From Pseudomonas sediminis (GTDB taxonomy: Bacteria > Pseudomonadota > Gammaproteobacteria > Pseudomonadales > Pseudomonadaceae), in the NCBI RefSeq assembly GCF_039555755.1, contig NZ_CP154631.1:4402001-4466000 (forward strand): a stretch of 64,000 nt of DNA. The letters are read 5' to 3'. The stretch's first letter is position 1; the number at the start of each line of letters is the position of its first letter. Below are positions 8,767 to 18,657 of this stretch, piece after piece. Under the pieces are notes generated by a model. That model saw only the letters and a program-made list of their open reading frames with translations, searched no databases and was not told the DNA's origin. The position numbers were made by a program, and so were the translations under genes.

Positions 8767-11148
8767 CTAGGCCGGCGACGGTGCTCCGCTGGCCAACACG
8801 CGCCAGTCGCGGGCGCTTAGCAACTTCTCATGTGCTCGCAGCAGATCGCTAGAGGTCAGGTCGACCAACGCCTGCTGCACCCGTTGCAGGTGCACCTCGG
8901 GCAAGCCTGCCAGATGCAACTGCCATAGCTGCTCGGCACGTGCGAGGTTGGCCTCGGCCGGGCTCAGTGTCGGTAGCAAGGCAGCGCGGTAACGCGACAC
9001 GGCCTCATCATCCAGCGCAGCGAGCGACTGACGCTGCTCGCCCAGAAAGGCGCGGATATTCTCGAAGATGCCAGCCGCCTCGCAGACGGGTGACTGCAAG
9101 GCAAACAGCAACCCCCGGCAACCCTCGACCTGGCGAAAACCGGCAAACAGCGCGTAACCCAGTTGCAACTCACCACGCAGGCGCTGGTAGAAACGCCCCT
9201 GCAACACCTGCCCAAGCAGACGCCATGCGGCCTCGGTGCAGGCATCACCGGCAGGCAAGGGACAAAACAGCAGCAACGCGGCATCGGTACTTGGCTGCGC
9301 GACCTGGTGCCAGTCGACGCCAGTCTCGATACACGGTGCAGGAGATAGATCCGCCAGCGGCTCGACAGCCACGCATAACGCGTTCAAGTGCGCCTGCTCG
9401 CACACCCCAAGCCCAACACTCAGCCCTTCCAGCCGCGAGACCTTGGGTAGTTCGCACAGGTGCGGCAAACGCTGCAGCAGCGCCCGCAACAACATGCCCT
9501 GGGAAGCGGGCTCGACTGGTTCATCCAGCGTGGCCAACAGCAGCGGTAGCAGCAAAGCACTGAAGGTCGGCAATAGTGGTGCCGGCCCGCGCAATGAAAG
9601 GCTCCAGCCAGCAACTTGTACGCTCAGCTGGCAGGCAATGCCAAGCCGCTCACCGCGCCAGCGCAGATCGGCGCTGCGCGCCAGCAATCCCGCTTCGATG
9701 GCCGCAGCGTCGCCCGCCGCCGCACAAGGGCCACGCCAGTAAAGCGCAGCCGGCCCACCCTCGACCTGCCCCGAATGATGTCGCAACGCGGCCAACGGCA
9801 AAACGGCCGATGCCACGGCAGCGCCGGCCAGCAACGGATCATTGCCAGGCAGCCGCCAGGGATGGTTCGAAATTGGGGTTGGCGATGGCACCGGCAAGGC
9901 CTGCAATGGCAAATCCAATCCAATTGCCGGCCACAAGGGTCGCGCCTGCTCGCCACACTGCAATTCGATCAGCCCATCACCGCGAGCCAGGAGAGCCAGC
10001 ACGGCATTCAGGTCGTGCAGGGTCTGGCTATCGTCCTGAGCAGACGACTGCAGCTCCCTGGCCGCCGCCAACGGGCTGAGCCCAAGCAACCTGAGCGCTG
10101 CTGCCTGCTGCTGGTGCTGCAGTCGCAATGACCAATCTGTATCGCCCTGCAACTGCGCGGCCCAACTCTGCACGGCGGCGCGCACTGCGGCGCCCTGCTC
10201 CGCGCTGGCGCCAGGAAAGTCCAGACGCAGCAGGCATTGCCCACCGTGCTGATACAGCACCCGCGCCTGCAACTGCCGGCACAATTGCATCGCGCGCAGA
10301 CCGTCGAGCAAGCCGCCGGGCGTAGGGTCCTGCACAGCATCCAGCAACAGATCCAACGATGCGTTCAGGTCGCGGGTGTCGAGCTGCACGGCAAGACCCA
10401 GGTACACACCAGAGCGACTGTGTTGCAGATGCAGGCACGGCGCTCGCAGCGGCAGCAGGTCCGGCGGCGGAGCGGAACAGGCGTCGCCCTCGCCTGCCGG
10501 CAACGCTCCAAGCAGCGCCTCGGCGATATCCAGCAACTGCTCGGCCGGTTGTGGCCCGACCAGGGTCAGGCTCATATGCCGAGCCTGGTAGTGACGTTGG
10601 TGATGATCACGCAGCGCCCGATGAAATTCCGCAGATTCCACAGCCAGCGTGCTGCGATCACCGGCCAGGAACGCGCCGCAGCGATGCCCAGCGGCTAGCG
10701 CCTGGCCCAGCGCATGATCGATGCGACTGTCGGCATCCTGGCTGCGTGCTTGGTATTCGGCGTGCAGCACCTCGCGCTCACGCAGCTGCGCGTCGATCGC
10801 CAGCAAAGGCTGGCCAAGCATATCCAGCAGACGTGTCAGCGCTGGCTGCAGCAACTCGGCCGGCACCTCACAGACGAAATCGGTGTAACGCGCCTGGGTA
10901 GAGGCATTGACCAGCCCGCCATGGCGCTGGACGAAGGCCATCAAACCCTGATCGACCGGGTAATCGCGACTACCGAGAAACAGCAGATGTTCGAGAAAGT
11001 GCGCCAGGCCCGGATAGGCCGCTGGCTCGTCATGACCGCCGGCGGCCACACGCAGGCACACCCCAACCTGCTGCGCCCAAAGCTGCTGCTGCGCTCGCAG
11101 CTCGGCGCCATTGGCCAGTCGCCGGGTAACGGGAGCTTGATCAGACAT
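8767..11148 (-). CDS. pqqF: PQQ biosynthesis protease PqqF (M16 family)
   Basis: A 793-residue zinc peptidase of the insulinase (M16) family. The inverted zinc motif HFLEH is at residues 50-54 (His50, Glu53, His54), and the third ligand Glu131 lies in LHAEYQARSQDADSR, with the family's usual ~76-residue spacing. PqqF, with PqqG-like partners, trims the PqqA precursor during pyrroloquinoline quinone synthesis. I place the start at 11148 (MSDQAPVTRRLANG), where the M16 fold begins; the upstream extension of the frame looks non-coding. No pqqABCDE genes are in the window, so it appears as an isolated member, although alcohol-oxidation regulators lie nearby. It is divergent from dusA. Confidence 0.9.
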   Translation of the reverse strand: MSDQAPVTRRLANGAELRAQQQLWAQQVGVCLRVAAGGHDEPAAYPGLAHFLEHLLFLGSRDYPVDQGLMAFVQRHGGLVNASTQARYTDFVCEVPAELLQPALTRLLDMLGQPLLAIDAQLREREVLHAEYQARSQDADSRIDHALGQALAAGHRCGAFLAGDRSTLAVESAEFHRALRDHHQRHYQARHMSLTLVGPQPAEQLLDIAEALLGALPAGEGDACSAPPPDLLPLRAPCLHLQHSRSGVYLGLAVQLDTRDLNASLDLLLDAVQDPTPGGLLDGLRAMQLCRQLQARVLYQHGGQCLLRLDFPGASAEQGAAVRAAVQSWAAQLQGDTDWSLRLQHQQQAAALRLLGLSPLAAARELQSSAQDDSQTLHDLNAVLALLARGDGLIELQCGEQARPLWPAIGLDLPLQALPVPSPTPISNHPWRLPGNDPLLAGAAVASAVLPLAALRHHSGQVEGGPAALYWRGPCAAAGDAAAIEAGLLARSADLRWRGERLGIACQLSVQVAGWSLSLRGPAPLLPTFSALLLPLLLATLDEPVEPASQGMLLRALLQRLPHLCELPKVSRLEGLSVGLGVCEQAHLNALCVAVEPLADLSPAPCIETGVDWHQVAQPSTDAALLLFCPLPAGDACTEAAWRLLGQVLQGRFYQRLRGELQLGYALFAGFRQVEGCRGLLFALQSPVCEAAGIFENIRAFLGEQRQSLAALDDEAVSRYRAALLPTLSPAEANLARAEQLWQLHLAGLPEVHLQRVQQALVDLTSSDLLRAHEKLLSARDWRVLASGAPSPA

Positions 11149-11332
11149 CGATGGTTCTCTGGGCAGCTTGCCGCCAAGCGTGCCCCTTGCACCACGGTCC
11201 GGCAATGCTGCTTTGGGCCTAGACAAGCCGACACATTGGTACAAAAGCCCTCCTATGGCCGGCAACAAAAGCCCGTCCCGCGCGGGCTTGCTGTTAGAAT
11301 AAGCAGCCTTTTTCAGCCCGTCACAGCGTCCC

Positions 11333-12318
<986 letters not shown>

Positions 12319-12325
<7 letters not shown>

Positions 12326-12621
12326 TCCGGCGCGCTCAGGCGATAGCGGCTACGCCCCGTCGTCTGCACCAAGCCATTCTCCTCCATACGCCGCAGCACC
12401 TGGCGCACGCTGACCAGCGACAGCGGTTCGCCGGCCTCACTCAATTGCTGGTGGAGTGCGCGCGCGGATATTCCCTGCTCGTCATTGGCGCTGCACAACG
12501 CCTCCACCACCTTGAGCCGGGGCATGCTGAAGCGCAGCCCGGCAGCCTGCAACCACTCACGACACTGACGCGTGTCCAGGCCTGCGGAAACTGAACGAGA
12601 AAGCTGGGTTTGGGTCGACAT
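12319..12621 (-). CDS. Stand-alone Fur-like winged-helix DNA-binding protein
   Basis: Only 100 residues. Residues ~20-95 match the N-terminal DNA-binding domain of Fur/Zur regulators: GLRFSMPRLKVVEAL, then ISARALHQQLSEAG and SLVSVRQVLRRMEENGLV, equivalent to the Fur recognition helix (A-T-V-Y-R-V-L). The C-terminal dimerisation domain and the His/Cys metal sites are absent, and the frame ends normally with a stop, so this is not an obvious frameshift. AAGGAG precedes the ATG. It could be a DNA-binding modulator or a decaying Fur paralogue. The gene ends inside the dusA 3' end. Confidence 0.75.
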
Positions 12622-12816
12622 GCTCGGGCTCCTTGGCAGCTCGTCTACAGTCGGACTCCACCGACTTCGGCACGTTCTTACGTACCGTCATAGATAAAGA
12701 CGAACGAGCCGGTAAAAAGCGCAGCCCGAAAAGCTAAATTTTGTCAGTGACCCGACCGTTGAGCGCCCGCTGCGCCTCGGGTAAGGTCATGCCATCTGCA
12801 ACGACAAGGCCTCGTC

Positions 12817-13743
12817 ATGACCTCCAAGCTGGAACAACTCAAGCAGTTCACTACCGTAGTCGCCGACACCGGTGACCTCGATGCCATCGCCCGCCTGCAA
12901 CCGGTGGATGCCACCACCAACCCCTCGCTGCTGCTCAAGGCGGCTGCCCTGCCTCGTTATGCCGACCTGCTGAATCAGGCCATGAGTGCTGGCAAGGGTG
13001 ACCTGGGGCTGGCCTGCGATCATTTCGCGGTCGCCGTCGGCCAGGAGATCCTCAAGGTCATCCCGGGGCGAATTTCCACCGAAGTCGATGCGCGCCTGTC
13101 GTTCGACACCGACGCGACCCTGCGCCGCGCCCAGCGTCTGATCGGCCTTTACGAAAAAGCGGGCATTGGCCGCGAGCGCGTACTGATCAAGATCGCTTCG
13201 ACCTGGGAGGGCATCCGCGCCGCCGAGCAGTTGGAAAAAGCCGGCGTGCAGACCAACCTGACGCTGCTGTTCGCCTTTGCCCAAGCGCAGGCCTGCGCCG
13301 ATGCCGGCATATTCCTGATCTCACCGTTCGTGGGGCGCATCTACGATTGGTACAAGAAAGCCGAGGGCCGTGATTTCGTTGGCAGCGAAGATCCAGGCGT
13401 GCAATCGGTCACGCGCATCTACGACTACTACAAGGCCAATGCCTACGACACCGTGGTGATGGGTGCGAGCTTCCGCAACATCGGCCAGATCGAAGCGCTG
13501 GCGGGCTGTGACCGCCTTACCATCAGCCCCGAGCTGCTGCAGAAGCTGGCAGAAGACGACGGCCAGCTCACTCGTCAACTCGCCCCTGGCGCTGCCGGCG
13601 AACCTCGCCAGAGCCTCGATGAAGGCGGCTTCCGCTGGGCTCTGAACGAGGATGCCATGGCTACCGAAAAACTGGCCGAGGGCATCCGCCTGTTCGCCCG
13701 CGATCAGGAAAAACTCGAAGCCCTGCTGGCCGCCAAGGCCTGA
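12817..13743 (+). CDS. tal: Transaldolase
   Basis: A 308-residue TalB-type transaldolase of the non-oxidative pentose phosphate pathway. The Schiff-base lysine is Lys125 in [11 protein letters not shown], and [12 protein letters not shown] at residue ~31 and [15 protein letters not shown] complete the family pattern. It moves dihydroxyacetone units between sugar phosphates in the cytosol. A strong terminator follows eight bases after the stop, so it is probably monocistronic. Confidence 0.96.
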   Translation: MTSKLEQLKQFTTVVADTGDLDAIARLQPVDATTNPSLLLKAAALPRYADLLNQAMSAGKGDLGLACDHFAVAVGQEILKVIPGRISTEVDARLSFDTDATLRRAQRLIGLYEKAGIGRERVLIKIASTWEGIRAAEQLEKAGVQTNLTLLFAFAQAQACADAGIFLISPFVGRIYDWYKKAEGRDFVGSEDPGVQSVTRIYDYYKANAYDTVVMGASFRNIGQIEALAGCDRLTISPELLQKLAEDDGQLTRQLAPGAAGEPRQSLDEGGFRWALNEDAMATEKLAEGIRLFARDQEKLEALLAAKA

Positions 13744-13748
13744 ATGAC

Positions 13749-13780
13749 AAAGGGGCGTCAGCCAAGCTGACGCCCCTTTT
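13749..13780 (+). terminator. Rho-independent terminator of tal
   Basis: AAAGGGGCGTCAG pairs with CTGACGCCCCTTTT across a 5-base loop. The A and T flanks allow it to work in both directions. Confidence 0.93.
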
Positions 13781-13801
13781 CATTTCATTGCGAGTTCGAA
13801 G

Positions 13802-13865
13802 GTAGGGCGCGCTGTGCGCACCAACGACTTTCTCGGCAGATATCGGTGCGCGCAGCGCACCCTAC
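13802..13865. repeat. GTAGGGTGCGC-type inverted repeat, copy 1
   Basis: GTAGGGCGCGCTGTGCGCACC pairs with GGTGCGCGCAGCGCACCCTAC around a ~22-base spacer. Related copies are at 41084-41162, 46055-46133 and 49894-49971. Confidence 0.85.
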
Positions 13866-13877
13866 GGAAACAATCGA

Positions 13878-14372
13878 TCAGTGCCGCTCGAGCGCGCTAA
13901 CCAGATCGTGAAAGGCTTCGCGATTGGAGTCATTGAGCCCCATCAGGATGCGGTGCGCTTCCAGCACCTTGGCCTTCACCACCTCTTCGGACTGATCCTG
14001 CGAAGGCAGATCATCCAGGCAATCCGGGCAGGGAATCGGCCGGTCGACGATGTTGAACACCTGGTCGAAGCCCATGGACTCCAGCAGGCGCGTGATGTCG
14101 TCGTGAGTGGTGACAACGGTCGGCAACAGACCAACCTTCTGCCGCGACAGAATGGACAATTTCGCCAGCAAACCGAGGGTCGTGCTGTCGATACTGCGAG
14201 TTTCGGTCAAGTCGATGACGATGGCCGAAAAATTCAACGCGGTGAAAATCTTTTCAATCGTGGCATCCAGTGCTGAACACAACGTCAGACGGACTTCACC
14301 GACAAACTTCAGGACGAAGGTTCCGTCCTGCTCGGCGAATTGGATGCGACCGGGGCTTATCCCAGGATTCAT
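13878..14372 (-). CDS. rssC: STAS-domain anti-sigma factor antagonist RssC
   Basis: The 164-residue protein has a STAS domain (~8-110) with the putative phosphorylatable serine in the RSIDSTTLG motif (residues 59-67), as in SpoIIAA-like antagonists, then a Cys-containing linker (PCPDC) and a helical tail. In P. aeruginosa the equivalent gene next to rssB encodes the anti-anti-sigma protein acted on by RssB. The start codon overlaps the rssB stop (ATGA, 4 bp), so the two are translationally coupled. Confidence 0.88.
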   Translation of the reverse strand: MNPGISPGRIQFAEQDGTFVLKFVGEVRLTLCSALDATIEKIFTALNFSAIVIDLTETRSIDSTTLGLLAKLSILSRQKVGLLPTVVTTHDDITRLLESMGFDQVFNIVDRPIPCPDCLDDLPSQDQSEEVVKAKVLEAHRILMGLNDSNREAFHDLVSALERH

Positions 14373-15553
14373 GCAAGGTTCCTGCTCAACACCAGCAAGG
14401 CGATATCATCCGGCATCTCGCCCAGATTGGCCAGACCGAGAACTTGACGCAAACCACCCAGCGTACCGCCAGCCTGGCTAACCAGTTGTGGCAACGCCAA
14501 TTCCTTCTCTTTCAGCGTGTAACCTGGCAGCAGGTCGAGAATGCCATCGGACAGCAGCGTCAGGCTGAAAGACTCTGGCAACTGCATTTCCAGATCACCG
14601 TATTCGGCTTCCTCGAACAGGCCGACTGGTAGGCCACGGCCTTCCAGGTAGCGCGCCTGGCCATTCTCGAACAGCACCGGCAGCGGCAGATGCCCGCCGA
14701 TGCTGTAGGTGAGCATGCCGCTCTCCTCGTCGATCACACCGCCGAGCATGGTCACGTGCTTGCCCAGCTTGCAGTTGATCAACCCGCGATTGATGTGGCC
14801 GAGTACATCGGAGGGTTTGAATTCCGGTAACGTGCCGCCACGCCGCCACTCGTAGAGCAGGCGCGTGGTCATGAACTTGAGTAGCACGGTGACGAATGCC
14901 GACGACGCACCATGGCCGGAAACATCGGCCAGGTAGAACGCTATGCGTCGCTCGTCGATACGGAAGTAATCGACGAAGTCACCGGACAGGTACAACGACG
15001 GGATGATCTGGTGCGCGAAGTTCAGGCCATCGGCCTGCCAGGGCGTCACCGGTAGCATGTTCATCTGCACCTGACGGCCGGCGTTCTGGTCCTCCTGCAA
15101 CAGGTGCAGGCTGGCCTGGAGCTCACGATTGGTCGCTTCCAGCTTCTCACGATAGAGCTGGTTCTCGACGCGCAGACGCGCACGGTCCAGCGCACGGCGC
15201 ACCGAATGCTCCAGCACGGCGAGGTCTTCGAGAGGTTTGATCAGGTAATCGGCAGCGCCGAGACGCAGGGCTTCGACAGCATCGGTCATCACACCGGCGC
15301 CGGAAACGACGATCACCGGCACCTCGACACCCAGTGCGTTGATACGACGAATCAGTTCAAGACCGTCGACCTGCGGCATGCGCAGATCGCAGATCATCAG
15401 GTCGGGGCCTTCCTGCTGGAACACTTCCAGCCCCTGCAAACCGTTGTTGGCCTGCAACACCTTGAAGCCGCTGTCCTCGAGGTAGGCCGCGAGGCTTGCA
15501 CGTACGACATCGTCGTCGTCAATGATCAGCAGAGTGGCACTGGTTTTGTGCAT
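14369..15553 (-). CDS. rssB: Response regulator with PP2C phosphatase domain, RssB
   Basis: A 394-residue protein with a REC domain (~5-125; Asp56 in LMICDLRMPQVDG, Lys in YLIKP), a coiled-coil linker (~130-175) and a PP2C/SpoIIE phosphatase domain (~190-390) with LSGDFVDYF, FYLADVSGHGASSA and MPDDIALLVLS metal-binding motifs. Despite sharing the E. coli RssB name it is the Pseudomonas type, part of a sigma-factor partner-switching module with RssC. I chose the ATG at 15553, giving the family's usual length. It is divergent from the PilZ gene. Confidence 0.9.
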   Translation of the reverse strand: MHKTSATLLIIDDDDVVRASLAAYLEDSGFKVLQANNGLQGLEVFQQEGPDLMICDLRMPQVDGLELIRRINALGVEVPVIVVSGAGVMTDAVEALRLGAADYLIKPLEDLAVLEHSVRRALDRARLRVENQLYREKLEATNRELQASLHLLQEDQNAGRQVQMNMLPVTPWQADGLNFAHQIIPSLYLSGDFVDYFRIDERRIAFYLADVSGHGASSAFVTVLLKFMTTRLLYEWRRGGTLPEFKPSDVLGHINRGLINCKLGKHVTMLGGVIDEESGMLTYSIGGHLPLPVLFENGQARYLEGRGLPVGLFEEAEYGDLEMQLPESFSLTLLSDGILDLLPGYTLKEKELALPQLVSQAGGTLGGLRQVLGLANLGEMPDDIALLVLSRNLA

Positions 15554-15767
15554 GGGGTATCCAGGCAAACTGCGCCAGGGCAATTTTTGGTCACTGCCCG
15601 TGGCGCGGCGCTGCATCTATGGCGCCAGGGCGATTTCAAGGGGCAGACGGTACTCCCATCTGTCGGCCGATTCAAGCCGGGACCGGTCGTCGTTCGGCGG
15701 CTTTACAGGTCAAATCGACGAGGGTTATAAGAGCCGCGGGAGAGCTCATAAGAAGAGGACAGGGTCC

Positions 15768-16067
15768 ATGAGTCAGAACGATCGAGCGTACAGCGAGAAA
15801 CGCGACTACATCCGCATGCGACTGGAAGCTGCAGTCGTCCTCCATCATGCTGGCCGGGAAATTCCCGCACTGTGCCTGGATCTTTCCAGTACTGGCATGC
15901 AAATCGAGGCTGAAGCGGCCTTGAGCATGGGCGACAAGGTCAAGGTCCATATCCCTTCGGAACACAGCGAACTCGCCGGCCTCGACGCCCACGCAGAGGT
16001 CGTGCGGGTCGGCGACCTGGGTGACGGCCGTCAGTCGCTGGGCCTGGCCATCATCTCCATGAGCTGA
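15768..16067 (+). CDS. PilZ-domain c-di-GMP receptor protein
   Basis: A single 99-residue PilZ domain. The c-di-GMP binding motifs are visible: RDYIR (RxxxR) at residues ~12-16 and DLSSTGMQIE (DxSxxG) at ~40. With no other domain, it probably acts as a small adaptor that changes partner binding on c-di-GMP. The start at 15768 follows GGACAGGG. It is divergent from rssB, as in the P. aeruginosa locus I recall. Confidence 0.9.
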   Translation: MSQNDRAYSEKRDYIRMRLEAAVVLHHAGREIPALCLDLSSTGMQIEAEAALSMGDKVKVHIPSEHSELAGLDAHAEVVRVGDLGDGRQSLGLAIISMS

Positions 16068-16081
16068 AATCTGCATTTACG

Positions 16082-16109
16082 AAAAAGGCGGCCCTGAGCC
16101 GCCTTTTTT
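16082..16109. terminator. Bidirectional terminator between PilZ gene and mlaA
   Basis: AAAAAGGCGGC-CCTGA-GCCGCCTTTTTT, located between two convergent genes, with A and T tracts on both sides. Confidence 0.93.
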
Positions 16110-16123
16110 GCATCTGTCAGGAC

Positions 16124-16828
16124 TTAAAAGTCGTCTTCGACCTGGCCATCCTTGACCTTGAACTCACGGCTCTGCAGGTAGGCGTTGCGAATGAAGATGT
16201 ACTTGTCGCCGCTGACCAGTCGCTCGGCCTGCAGCAGGTTGGCACGGGTGTCGACCACCTGCACGCCACGGGTGACGTTACGGGTCGGCACATGATCCAT
16301 GTGCGGATACGGCGTCAGGAAGCTGTCCGGCACCCGACCGGTGGCATCACGCACGGTGCTTGGCCCGAGGAGCGGGATGACCAGGTAAGGCCCGCTATTC
16401 AGACCCCAGACGCCCAGGGTCTGACCGAAGTCTTCGTCACTCTTGCGCAGGCCCATGTGCTTGGCCACGTCGAAGAAGCCCAGCACACCGAAGGTGGTGT
16501 TGAAGATCAGGCGACCGGTATCGACGCCGGCGTTGTGCAGTTTGCCCTGCAGCAGGTTGTTGGCCAGGTTGCCAACGTCGCCGATGTTGCCGAACACGTT
16601 GTGTACGCCATCTTCGAGAAATTGCGGCGTGACCGCCCGGTAACCCTGGGCGATCGGCTTCAGCGCATAGGTATCGACGGTATCGTTGAAACGGAAGATG
16701 GGCCGATTGAAGCTTTCCCAAGGATCTTCTTCCGAAGCGGCCTGACTCATCGCAGGCAGCAGGCTCAGGCCGACGAGGGCCATCAGGCCACCCAGGCGCG
16801 CGATCCAGCGAGCACCGATCACATGCAT
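16124..16828 (-). CDS. mlaA: Lipid-asymmetry outer-membrane protein MlaA (VacJ)
   Basis: The 234-residue product has the VacJ/MlaA core: DPWESFNRPIFRFNDTVD, NLANNLLQG and DEDFGQTLGVWG. MlaA removes mislocalised phospholipids from the outer leaflet and hands them to the MlaC-MlaFEDB system. The N-terminus is a signal peptide ending LPAMSQA/ASEED, with no cysteine lipobox, so unlike E. coli MlaA it does not look lipid-anchored. AAGGAGAG precedes the ATG. Confidence 0.92.
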   Translation of the reverse strand: MHVIGARWIARLGGLMALVGLSLLPAMSQAASEEDPWESFNRPIFRFNDTVDTYALKPIAQGYRAVTPQFLEDGVHNVFGNIGDVGNLANNLLQGKLHNAGVDTGRLIFNTTFGVLGFFDVAKHMGLRKSDEDFGQTLGVWGLNSGPYLVIPLLGPSTVRDATGRVPDSFLTPYPHMDHVPTRNVTRGVQVVDTRANLLQAERLVSGDKYIFIRNAYLQSREFKVKDGQVEDDF

Positions 16829-16931
16829 TTAAATCTCTCCTTGAGGAAATAATGTGGCCACCGCCAGCGGGCCGAATGCCGCGTAGTATAAAGCCTGGAG
16901 CCCTGATTGGGCAGCATAGCGAAGAAAAGCG

Positions 16932-17342
16932 ATGACCGACGAAACCTTGCTGCACACCGCACACATCCCCGTACGCTGGGGCGATATGGACAGCTACGGG
17001 CACGTCAACAACATCATCTACATGCAATACCTGGAAGAAGCCCGTGTCGCCTGGTTCGAGCTGGCCGGCGTAGCCATGAGCAACGTGCCGCTCGGCCCGG
17101 TGGTACTGCAGACCCAGCACACCTATCTGAAACCGGTGATCCACCCTGCCACCGTGGTGGTGGAACTGAGAGCCGGAGCAGTGGGGCGCAGCAGCCTGGT
17201 GATCGAACACCGGCTGCGCACCGTCGAAGACCCGCTCACGGTCTACGGTGAGGGTTACTGCAAACTGGTGTGGATCGACCATGAGAGCGGCAAGTCGGTA
17301 GCCCTGCCGGAGCACGTACGCGCTCTGTTCGACGTCATCTAG
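16932..17342 (+). CDS. Acyl-CoA thioesterase, 4HBT hotdog family
   Basis: A 136-residue single hotdog domain of the YbgC/FadM class. The motif RWGDMDSYGHVNNIIYMQYLEE (start ~residue 15) supplies the catalytic Asp18 and the conserved His24-Val-Asn, and TYLKPV and VYGEGYCKLVWID follow. It should hydrolyse acyl-CoA thioesters; chain-length preference cannot be read from sequence. It is divergent from mlaA and followed at 62 bp by a HAD-like gene on the same strand. Confidence 0.88.
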   Translation: MTDETLLHTAHIPVRWGDMDSYGHVNNIIYMQYLEEARVAWFELAGVAMSNVPLGPVVLQTQHTYLKPVIHPATVVVELRAGAVGRSSLVIEHRLRTVEDPLTVYGEGYCKLVWIDHESGKSVALPEHVRALFDVI

Positions 17343-17404
17343 CGGTCACATTACGGTCATCCGTTGGCGCTAGATTGGCCTAGGCCGATGCCACGGATGA
17401 TCCC

Positions 17405-18121
17405 ATGCCCTCCCCCTGCACCGCCCTGATCTTTCAACTGTCCGGCTGCCTGGTCGACTTCGGCGCCCGCACGCTACCCGTCGCACTGCAGCGGCTGCAC
17501 CCCGAGTGCACGCCCGCAAGCCTCGTCGGTGCGCCGCAGCAGGCGCTGGATGTCTGGCTAGGCAAGCCGGCAACCGCAGCACAACTGCAAGCGCTACAGC
17601 AGACGCTGAGCGAGGTGGCCGGCGACCATGCCGAGCTGACCCCAGGTGCTGCACAGTTGCTGCAAAACCTGCATGCCAATGGCACACCCTGCGCCTGGCT
17701 GGATGACCTACCAACCGACGCCAGTCTGCGCCTGGCCGAAGCGCTGCCCGCGCCCATTGAAGCGGTGCGGACCCGTCAGGCCAGGCCGTGGCCGGCGCCA
17801 GACAGCTGCTGGCAGGCATTGAGCCAGCTGAGCATCGAGCGCCTGGATGGTTGTGTAGTCGTCAGTGGTAATCCGCTATTGCTGCAAGCCGGGCTCAATG
17901 CTGGCTGCTGGACCATCGGCCTGGCCGCCTGCGGGCCACTTTGCGGCTATGCCCTGGCCGACTGGCAGGCACTGGACGCAAGCGAGCAGAAACACCTGCG
18001 CGCCGAGGCCACGCTGCAGCTCTATCGTCTGGGCGTGCATTCGGTAGTCGATCACCTGGGAGAAATCGAGGCCAGCCTGGACGATATCGGCGTACGCCGG
18101 AGCAAGGGCGAAAAGCCCTGA
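17405..18121 (+). CDS. HAD-superfamily, phosphonatase-like protein lacking the nucleophile
   Basis: A 238-residue protein that resembles phosphonoacetaldehyde hydrolase over its length (VDFGAR near residue 21, cap region, LDGCVVVSGNPLLLQAGLNAGCWTIGL near 150). In the first HAD motif, where the family has D-W-A-G-T-T-x-D-F-G, this protein reads QLSGCLVDFG: the catalytic Asp is replaced by Gln. The second acidic residue (Asp21) remains. The TGLA-type serine/threonine motif and the usual Lys are also not evident. It is therefore probably not an active phosphatase. The gene order matches the P. aeruginosa locus, where a similar protein occurs. Confidence 0.75.
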   Translation: MPSPCTALIFQLSGCLVDFGARTLPVALQRLHPECTPASLVGAPQQALDVWLGKPATAAQLQALQQTLSEVAGDHAELTPGAAQLLQNLHANGTPCAWLDDLPTDASLRLAEALPAPIEAVRTRQARPWPAPDSCWQALSQLSIERLDGCVVVSGNPLLLQAGLNAGCWTIGLAACGPLCGYALADWQALDASEQKHLRAEATLQLYRLGVHSVVDHLGEIEASLDDIGVRRSKGEKP

Positions 18122-18237
18122 GACTTTGACTCTGATCAGGCAAAGCCGGCCCGCTTGGATTAACCTTCAGGTACGGGTTGAAAACTTCCAGCGCAGCTGG
18201 GGGTCAATGCCTAAGCTGATTCGAAAAGGAGAACTCT

Positions 18238-18504
18238 ATGCCAGCAAGCGACCTGCAGCAGCAACTGGAAGCCCTCCAGCAACACCTGGCCCAGGACACG
18301 CCGCTCAGCGAGGAAGAACGCGCATCGCTCTACCTGCTAACCCAGGAAATCGAAGTGCAATTGGCGCGTGAAGCCGCCTCAGCGCCTGACGCCACGCTGG
18401 TCGATGGCGTCAATCTGGCGGTGGAACGTTTCGAGGCCAGCCACCCTACCCTCGCCGGCACCCTGCGCAACATCATGCAGAGCCTGGCCAACATGGGCAT
18501 CTGA
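18238..18504 (+). CDS. DUF4404 small protein
   Basis: An 88-residue soluble, helix-rich protein: an N-terminal heptad-like helix (LQQQLEALQQHLAQD), a middle acidic segment and a C-terminal ERFEASHPTLAGTLRNIMQSLANMGI typical of DUF4404. AAAGGAG lies six bases before the ATG. Function is unknown. Its transcription would originally have ended at the hairpin now split by the insertion sequence. Confidence 0.82.
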   Translation: MPASDLQQQLEALQQHLAQDTPLSEEERASLYLLTQEIEVQLAREAASAPDATLVDGVNLAVERFEASHPTLAGTLRNIMQSLANMGI

Positions 18505-18538
18505 ATGCCCTGCCCAGGCTAACATCGAGCAACTCAGG

Positions 18539-18553
18539 AAAATGCCGCCATTT
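18539..18553. terminator. Left half of a terminator hairpin split by the insertion sequence
   Basis: AAAATGCCGCC plus the loop ATTT. The right half, GGCGGCATTTTT, continues at 20165. Joined without the element they give a strong bidirectional terminator. Confidence 0.8.
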
Positions 18554-18592
18554 CAGACTGTGTGAAAACGTTCTGAACTGAACCGGTTCAAT

Positions 18593-18629
18593 ACAAACGC
18601 CTCGATTGATTCGGGGCGTTTGTGTTTTT
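18593..18629 (+). terminator. Terminator inside the insertion sequence, facing inwards
   Basis: ACAAACGCC pairs with GGCGTTTGT and is followed by GTTTTTA on the plus strand, just inside the left end. It would stop transcription entering the element from the DUF4404 side. Confidence 0.75.
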
Positions 18630-18657
18630 ACTGGTGCAATGATGCAAAGTGCAGCGC

